A stretch of 64,000 bases of DNA from NCBI GenBank assembly GCA_903632075.3, contig CAHIKZ030000837.1, positions 168,501 to 232,500 on the forward strand, in the 5' to 3' direction. The notes beneath the pieces are model-generated. The model was not told the DNA's origin, did not search any database, and saw nothing but the letters and a program-made list of their open reading frames with translations. Positions 57,361 to 64,000 of the stretch are shown here, piece after piece (positions within the stretch are counted from its first letter, which is position 1; each line of letters begins with the position of its first letter). The DNA is from Acanthosepion pharaonis. Its lineage: Eukaryota > Mollusca > Cephalopoda > Sepiida > Sepiidae. A program made the position numbers and the translations under genes.

Positions 57361-57460
57361 ATTATATAATTATATATATATTTATATATTATGTAATATA
57401 CATAATATTATATATATATATATATACATATTATATAATTATATATATATATAGAGAGAG

Positions 57461-57504
<44 letters not shown>
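57231..57504. repeat. (TA)n tracts and (GATA)n
   Basis: TA runs at 57231-57292, 57330-57352 and 57416-57452 with TA-rich variants between, then GAGAGA and GATA units to 57504. Confidence 0.95.
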
Positions 57505-58029
57505 TATAATTATTATGTTTATTTGAAGTAGTATATGTATTATTTCTTATTATTTCTTTCAACTTTTTCCAAAAGTGACATGGTTTTTCTTCATTAGTAT
57601 CTATTTGTTTTTTTGTAAAATTAACCTGAAGATTGTTCGTCTTATTTTTACTTTCGATATTTTCTTGTTTAAGGCTATGTGCATCAAATTCGCATATTCT
57701 ATTCCCGTTCATTTTTATCAGATGCTACTTTAAGTGTTAGTATTAGAATAAATTATTTTATTCTATGTTAAATAATAACTTCATAAACTTCTAGTACTTC
57801 TGATTTAAATTTTCATTTTTTTTCTTCTGGTATCTTTTTCTAAAATTACAAAGTTTTCGATATTTGTGATAGTTTATGTACTATTTCGTAATTTGTATTG
57901 TTTACTACTGTTCTAACGGTTTTATATAAATAAAATAAAAAATAAAAAAAAAAACTTTAGTTCTTTAGAGGTTCTAAATCACTAGATGTATGTCACGTTT
58001 ATATACGTACATTATATATATATTCCAAA
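57505..58029. other. unassigned; contains a short dispersed segment
   Basis: GATGCTACTTTAAGTGTTAG and TAAATTATTTTATT at 57720-57765 recur at 63220-63265. A minus-strand open frame at 57431-57712 has no recognisable motif. Confidence 0.4.
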
Positions 58030-58520
58030 TGTTGTCATAACCGGGGGTCATAGTGGAGACAAGCCCCAACAGCTTATAAAAATCTTCCGTGACATGCGTC
58101 TCGAATAGCCTATGACAACTAAATCCATCTCCAAGCCGGAGAATGCTTCGGCCATTTTGCGCTCGACAGGAAGAAATACCCAGATTTTAAACATCCGCTG
58201 CCTTGCGATCATGTCTAAAAAACGGAAAAAGCTATGGAAGTAAATCCAGATTGAAAAACTGGAGTGGAGCCCGAAGCCGGTTGGCTTTCAACACAGACAA
58301 CTTTTCGGTAACTGCTGCAGCAAAGCCGTCCCGAAATGCAATACATTTTATTCATTTTGAACTTGTCAATACGACCGAGAAGGGAGACATGAAGTCTGCA
58401 CAGTGCATGATCTACATATACCGTTGCTTAGGCCTGCGACTTGTAGAGGTCATTCCAGTTTCACGAGTAAAGGACTGAATTTTAACCAGACAGGATGCTA
58501 CCTTTATCTCACGTTAGCTG
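58030..58520. other. GC-rich unassigned block
   Basis: Composition changes sharply from the AT-rich flanks. Plus-strand frames are open in pieces (58203-58478; another frame contains LNFNQTGCYLYLTLAAL). No domain is recognised. The block is bounded by TATATATATTCC upstream and has no visible terminal repeats. It is a candidate exon remnant, transposon ORF piece or recent insertion. Confidence 0.35.
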
Positions 58521-58689
58521 CGCTGAGTAATTCTCAATGTTAACAGTTTCAGACGATACAACACAACACAAACGCCGCGAGAAATATGTTACCCAACATG
58601 CAAGGCAACTCTTTTTCATCAGAACAAATTCTTCCCTACAAGCTATTGAAATATAGTATAATCCATTGACCCGAACTTTCTGAATATTT

Positions 58690-58854
58690 CCAACTTGCTG
58701 AAATTTGCGGTTCTTAGCTTTTCTAAGAAAAAAAAAAGAACTCCCTCTTCTGACAACCATTTACGCAAGCACGTTTTTGCCTATCTTGTCTTTAATATGT
58801 CCTTTGAGTATCAAATACTTAAAGCCATCTTTTCTCATTATGTGCCTTATATTT

Positions 58855-58942
<88 letters not shown>

Positions 58943-58950
58943 TCTCTCTC

Positions 58951-58986
<36 letters not shown>

Positions 58987-58996
58987 TTATATATAT

Positions 58997-59051
<55 letters not shown>

Positions 59052-59119
59052 TATCTCTCTGTATATATACATATCTCTCTCTATATATATATTTACATAT
59101 ATATATGCATATCTCCCTT

Positions 59120-59176
<57 letters not shown>

Positions 59177-59177
59177 C

Positions 59178-59226
<49 letters not shown>

Positions 59227-59291
59227 CTCTCTCTATATATATATATCTCTCTCTCTATATATATATATACATTTCTCACACTCTCTCTCAT

Positions 59292-59336
<45 letters not shown>

Positions 59337-59760
59337 CTTAAATCACCCTTCTTGTTTATATTTCCCTACAACTTTCTCGATACTTACATGTTCAGTTCAG
59401 GGCATTTTCACCATCCTTCAGTAGATCCACATTTCTGTTGGAACAAGTCTCTTCTTTATGTGTGAGCAGATTGTCCAGTAGGCCCTGTCATACAGAAAGA
59501 CAAATATTACTTAACAGTTCAGTATTCTTTCCTTTTTTTCATGTTCCTTAATATTTTTGCGAGCTTTTCAAAATCATGTTTTGTTATTACACTGAATAAT
59601 CTCGTTTCGGTGTCACATTTTCCATCCGATATTAAAAAACTTTCCCAGACCATTACATTTTGTACATGCTTGAGACTGACGTCTCCAAAGAACATGTCGC
59701 ATCTAGGGTGGTTCCTTTTGCTGAGAACCATATACTGTATCTTTGTTTATTCATTTTTCT
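58690..59760 (-). pseudogene. RTE-type LINE relic split by a compound microsatellite
   Basis: The minus frame at 59731-59519 contains SFLISDGKCDTET and FEKLAKILRNMKKRK, matching the TEDGKCDTEI...LLRDRRIS block at 28.1 kb. On the other side of the microsatellite, 58740-58855 resembles the LE(Y/F)...RH(I/N)M region on the same strand. The simple-sequence field lies inside the LINE, so it expanded after insertion. Confidence 0.65.
58856..59338. repeat. compound (CT)n/(TA)n/(CA)n microsatellite field
   Basis: Alternating blocks of CT and TA repeat at least eight times, ending in (CA)n at 59292-59319 and TA. Both 239- and 256-codon frames across it are artefacts. Confidence 0.95.
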
Positions 59761-59944
59761 CTCTTTACTACATGGTGTAGGAGTTCCTATAATTTCATTT
59801 CTGTCTCTGATATCAATACGCATTTGCATATCGTGTGTTGTTGAGAGTAAAGCGGTCAATAATGAATCCTGGCATGAGTTATAGTTCTTACAGAATCACT
59901 TCACTACCCGCAGTTAAAATCTAAGTGCTGTAGTCAGTTATTTT

Positions 59945-61800
59945 TAGACAGGTTTTCAGGGTCTTCTCTCAGATGAACAATATGACTTCCGCTTTTCTAG
60001 GTCAACTGCAGATGTGTTAACGGTTATTAGTGAAAGAATCTGTCAAGCTTTAGATAAGAACTAGCAGCATGGCCCGGCGTTGCCCGTGCTTGATTAAAAA
60101 ATCGTACGACTTATACAGCAATCGCTATCACTTGACTTGAAATATTTTTGCCCTTCCTTGCCTTTAAAGTAGTGCCCTTTGCCGTGCTGATGTTGCTATT
60201 TGCCTTACTTCTTGCCTATTTCACACTGCGAATTTTTTCTAAGCTCTATACTAAACATTAAATCTGTTACGAAAAAAGAACTAAACAAATTATCACAAGA
60301 CATACTTTTTCACACCCAATCCAGTTCTGTGGAATCAGAATCAATGAACCAATTGGAGTAAAGTGCCATGCAGATTTAAATTTTTACTACTTGTGACGAA
60401 TGCTGCTATCGATTTTTTTTGCATGCTAGCATGCTAGTTAATATTCGTTTCAGTCAGATGTCGGCTCTCACACTGGCCAATAGAATCTTCCTGCCTATCC
60501 ATGGCAGCCAGCTATAGGCTCTCACTCTGGCCAGTAGAAAATGGCCGCAAACTACATGAAAACTGCCGTAGAAGCATGAAAAAATCGATTATTTCCACTA
60601 TCGATGGGAGTTGGGAAAAGCAAAGTCGGTCTTGGCCTTCCCACTAACTTCGAGCAAGTGCATGTAAATTTTGGTGCAAATCCGTCGAAAATTGTGGCCG
60701 AGTATTCGTTGCACACACATCCAGTCTTTTATAGATCGAGATATTAGGTATGGTTTTAAGAATTGTTGCTTTGGATATCTGGAAGACATTTGACAGTTTA
60801 ACATAATGGTCTTCTTCACAAGTTGAAAGATTAAGGCAATTCTGGACGATTTATTTAACTGATTCAGTTTTTCTCATCAAATCGCGATATGAAAATTATC
60901 TTGAATGCTCACTCTTCTAGATCTCTTTGCATAAATGCAGAATTTTTTCCGGGTTCTATACTTGGACTAAATTCTAATTTTCATCAATGACCTTCCTGAT
61001 GTCATAAACTCTCAAACTGTTATCTACGCTGATGACACAAGCATTTAATCCTGTTTTAATAATAATTCTCATCCGTTCGATATGGTCAAATTGGCAGCTG
61101 ATCTGAAAAATGACCTACAATCTGTACTTAAATGGTGCAAGGCGTGGCTTGTTAATTTTAACGCCTCAATTTAAAACTGCCCTCTTTTAATCCTCTGGAA
61201 AAAAAATTACTTTCCACCAGCATAAACTCCAGAAGAGTGACCCATTGTGCCTTCTCGTACTAAGCTGACATGAAGTGGAAAGAGTATATTGAATTAATTG
61301 CTGAATTGGTTCTCTATGTCATAATAGATATTTTTCCTCTCAGAATCTGTCTTACAAATTTATAAGTTTTCCATTCGTTCTTGCTTTGGATATTGCTGCC
61401 ATACATGATCGTATTCTCCTGATGTATATTTAGAGATTCTTGATAAAACACAAATAATAACATGTTCGGCTATTGGTTCCTGTCATCTTGGCATCAGTTC
61501 CTTTCCTACCGCCGTAACTTACATTTCTTGTGATTTTACTATAAATACTTTCATGGCAATTGTTCTGATGAAGTTTCCGCTATGGTACATAATTTTTTGA
61601 ATTTAAGCGTAGTTCAAGATTGGCACTAAAATTTCATCAGTTTACAGTTGGAAGCGTTACATATAACAGTAACTTTCTTTGCTAACAGTTTCTTCTATCG
61701 CACTTCTTGCATGTGGATCTGACTTCCAGTTTCTTGTTTCCCAATCAACATTGATCTTCAAAAATGTAAATACAATGTCAATCGTTATTTTCTTTTCTCC
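59945..61800 (+). pseudogene. Jockey/CR1-like LINE, RT to 3' end, with nested insertion
   Basis: Plus-strand frames in order: EQYDFRFSRSTADVLTVISE, RICQALDK (RT motif around FR..RST.D.L), then after the insertion IVALDIWKTFDSL (AxDxxKAFD), PGSILGL, LIFINDLPDVIN and VIYADDTSI (the catalytic YADD is intact here). These are followed by LKNDLQSVLKWCKAWLVNFN, then FHGNCSDEVSAMVHNF and TSCMWI near the C-terminus. Multiple stops break the frame. It encodes target-primed reverse transcription machinery in live relatives. The repeat at 60060-60746 sits between RT motifs. Confidence 0.8.
60060..60746 (+). mobile_element. dispersed repeat, GGCCCGGC(A/G)TTGCCCG family, nested copy
   Basis: A second copy of the repeat at 22771-23543, with about 110 bp less in the middle. 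It interrupts the LINE reverse transcriptase after LDK, and RT similarity resumes at about 60748. This fixes the element's ends: 5' CTAGCAGCATGGCCCGGCG, 3' ATAGATCGAGATATTA. Any target duplication is short or unclear (AGATAAGAA against AGATATTA). Confidence 0.85.
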
Positions 61801-61830
61801 TTACTAGTATTTTTTGGGTGGTGGGTTCGA

Positions 61831-61833
<3 letters not shown>

Positions 61834-61878
<45 letters not shown>
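61834..61878. repeat. (TA)n microsatellite
   Basis: An uninterrupted TA run. Confidence 0.95.
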
Positions 61879-61884
<6 letters not shown>

Positions 61885-62814
61885 AAAACCCACAGTCCTT
61901 ATTTATTGAAATACATGAAAGAAAAAACTGTCATCTTATTACGCAACTATACGTTATTATGAACGTTTGCGACAAAATAATGAATTACTTAATAATATTC
62001 GTAGAAGTATATTTTTAGAAATCATACGAAGTTTGAACTGAAAGTAATCGGAAAGTTTCTTTCTCAACCATTTGTAAATTTGTTTCATATTTAAAATATC
62101 TTACTGCTTTATTATTCTTCTTTACTTTTCTTTTTTCTTTTTTTTCTTTGCTGTTGTTTATACGAAAATCGAATTTAATGTTTGATTCCGGCAAGAAAAT
62201 AATGAGACTGCTTGATAATGGAAGCATGGAGGTATTGATGTGTTCTTTAATTCATTTTGAAACGGATGAATTGCAACAGACTTAATTGTATCCCTGGGAC
62301 TTGTTGCTTGGTTGGTCTTCAATGAATCTTATTGTTTCACGAGATGGTAATTTGAAGATGGCGGCCAAGTGAAATAAAATGGCTAAAAGTGAAAGCAGAT
62401 AATATTAAAGAAAAAAAAGGAATTCAAAAATGACAGTCAGAAAACATCGAATAACAAACAAGTCGAAATTAAAAAAAAATATTCTCTATCTAGCTTCACC
62501 GACAAAAAACAAATTGTACATATAAAAATATACACGCGGGCATATTTTCAGAACGCTGTTGAAGACTTCTGCGTCTATCGCGAGAGTCTCTTCCTAATTC
62601 GATTGGCTACGCTCGTCTTAATTCAACGAAGAAGCACTCTCGAATGCTATCGCCGCTACTTCGAGAAATGAATGAATCACGTTTATCGATCGTCTCCTGA
62701 ACTTATTAAATATAAACGCGTCACTGACGATTGGAAATTCGTAGAAATACTTCTGTAACACCTTCAGAGAAATATATATTTTTCTGTTTACACTGTTCGG
62801 ACTATCATTCTTAT
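61879..62814. other. unassigned region
   Basis: GATGGCGGCCAAGTGAAATAA at 62357 recurs as ATGGCGGCCAAGTGAAATAA at 63394, a short dispersed segment. No gene. Confidence 0.45.
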
Positions 62815-63100
62815 CTTTAATATCGCATTCACGACGTTCCGGCAGTTGTTCGCTCTGATATTCTTCAGGTTGGAATTTTTGGAACCATTTATTTCGCCCA
62901 CTAGCATAGATTGTTCTACTTCCACGTGTCATACCTTTTCTGGATGTATCAGTTTAAGTTATTTCCCATCTATCAACTCAACTTCCCAAGTTTTTGTTCA
63001 CATATGCTGTGACCAAGTATTAAATTCACAACTCTTTGTGTCAAGTCACGGGACTATTTCAACCAAAAATTTATCCACTGGGCCACAATAGAGCTGAACA
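62815..63100 (-). repeat. GGCCGAAA-family copy with tRNA-like segment
   Basis: Minus-strand order: CAGTGGATAAATTTTTGG, GACTTGACACAAAGAGTTGT, GTGAATTTAATACTTGGTCA, GGTATGACACGTGGAAGTAG, CCTGAAGAATATCAGAGCGA then ACAACTGCCGGAACGTCGTG. Collinear with 48960-49345; the core is mutated to GCCGGAACG. Confidence 0.75.
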
Positions 63101-63214
63101 AAAACTTAGAAAGATATTTTTGTTTTGTAAAATACAAATCGTTCATCCATTTAGAGAAGATTCTGGATATTTTCAAGCTGTTTGTATTGATCATTACATT
63201 ACGTGGTTCTAAGT

Positions 63215-63415
63215 ATTAGCTGCTACTTTAAGTGTGAGTATTTGTATAAATTATTTTATTTAACACTCTGGCATGTGGATCTGATGAACTTAACGGTACG
63301 GTACATAAATTTTATGAATTTAAGATTAGTTCAAGATTACACTAAAGTTCATCAGTTCACAGTTGGAATCACTAGATATACCAGTAACTTCCATGGCGGC
63401 CAAGTGAAATAATCG
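63215..63415 (+). pseudogene. LINE 3'-region fragment related to 61560-61720
   Basis: GCATGTGGATCTGA, TGGTACATAATTTT-like, TTAAG.(G/T)TAGTTCAAGATT and TTCATCAGTT.ACAGTTGGAA recur from the C-terminal part of the LINE at 59945-61800, in rearranged order. A short dispersed segment shared with 57720 precedes it. Confidence 0.6.
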
Positions 63416-64000
63416 GTTTAAGTTATTTCCTTTCTATTACGTCAACTTTCTTTTTCTCGTTTTTGTTCACCTCTGTTGTGACCAAGTGTACATTCTTTTA
63501 TTAAACACATCCATTCTTAAACATGTACAGTGTTAGCTAGCCAGTGGCGTAGTTCTATCACACCCACTGGGGAGCAAGTTCCCCGAGACACAAATAACGA
63601 CGTGTAAAAACTTAACTCCATGAAAAACACTAACATTCCCACGCTAGTTTAACCAATCAATAATGACTTCCTTTGTTTACCTGTCTGTTGTGATCTGTCG
63701 CTTGATAACTGTTCGGTGACATCTGACGAGCACACCTCTCCCTAAACGGTGAGGCGTTTTTTTATTTTTTTTCTAACATTCTATACAGGTATACTTTGTA
63801 CAAGATTAGAAGTGTTTGTAAACAAATTAGAGATTTCCGGCTTGAAAAAGGTTAATTTCCATAGGGAACTAAATCCGGAAAGGGGGATCATGGCATCTTT
63901 TGCACTCACCCACAGAAAATATAACTAACACTCACTCAGCGTACATTCCATACGGGCTCTGTAGGTTTTGAACAATCAGAAAGATGTCTGAGCACGTGTC
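63416..64000. other. unassigned end of window
   Basis: CAGTGGCGTAG at 63543 followed by CCCACTGGGG resembles a TIR-type terminus, but no opposite end lies within the window. The rest holds no recognisable feature. Confidence 0.35.

Noticed and set aside
58695..59465. 239- and 256-codon plus-strand frames
   Set aside because: They run through the (CT)n/(TA)n/(CA)n microsatellite and are equally open in other frames.
63543..63580. CAGTGGCGTAG as a DNA transposon terminus
   Set aside because: No matching inverted end inside the window; it may lie beyond position 64000.

Overview
The window is non-coding, AT-rich metazoan genomic DNA. I find no convincing host gene: no multi-exon gene, rRNA or intact tRNA gene. 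Long (TA)n tracts, tetranucleotide satellites, several tRNA-derived SINE-like families and decayed Penelope-like, RTE, Jockey/CR1-like, BEL/Pao, mariner and Tc1 elements suggest a mollusc, most likely a cephalopod such as an octopus. That is an inference from repeat content, not a species identification. Nearly every long open frame is either a low-complexity translation or a broken transposon frame.

Layout. 0-3.4 kb: 3' part of a Penelope-like element (PLE, minus strand), a hammerhead-ribozyme-like fold on the same strand upstream of it, and a 350-bp direct duplication. 3.4-7.9 kb: mostly unassigned, with an RTE reverse-transcriptase relic at its end. 7.9-8.3 kb: a repeat carrying a complete class II tRNA-like cloverleaf. 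8.3-12.4 kb: two large simple-sequence fields, (TATC)n then a degenerate CT-rich array. 13.3-13.8 kb: repeated cassettes ending in a G-rich tract followed by TGTTA, perhaps retroelement 3' ends. 15-16.2 kb: a (TA)-flanked palindromic repeat and a 622-bp TIR element with TA target duplication. 21.4-24.3 kb: RTE relic, a 155-bp TIR MITE, an 0.8-kb dispersed repeat and a LINE 3' coding fragment. 24.4-29.7 kb: a decayed BEL/Pao retrotransposon (LTR-like copy, gag, pol, LTR-like copy) interrupted by an antisense RTE. 32.3-33.8 kb: a duplicated repeat with a foldback element inside one copy. 35-38.5 kb: RTE, LTR-like, LINE and SINE relics. 42.4-44.9 kb: mariner and Tc1 transposase relics. 46-54.5 kb: a dense mosaic of tandem and inverted duplications with a palindromic tRNA-bearing element inserted at 50.0-50.5 kb. 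54.9-63.5 kb: LINE fragments, one with a nested insertion, and compound microsatellites.

The most interesting signals are: (1) the hammerhead-like fold at 1021-1100 next to the PLE relic, together with a recurring GATGA...GAAAC signature in other repeats; (2) the palindromic element at 50042-50537 with tRNA-like sequence at both ends, a 12-bp target duplication and a paralogous empty site inside the window; (3) the (TA)n-bounded palindromic repeat family.

The elements do not form a working pathway together. This is a graveyard of independent insertions whose nesting gives a relative chronology: BEL/Pao before the RTE at 27.6 kb; LINE before the repeat at 60.06 kb; the duplicated tail block before the foldback at 50.04 kb.
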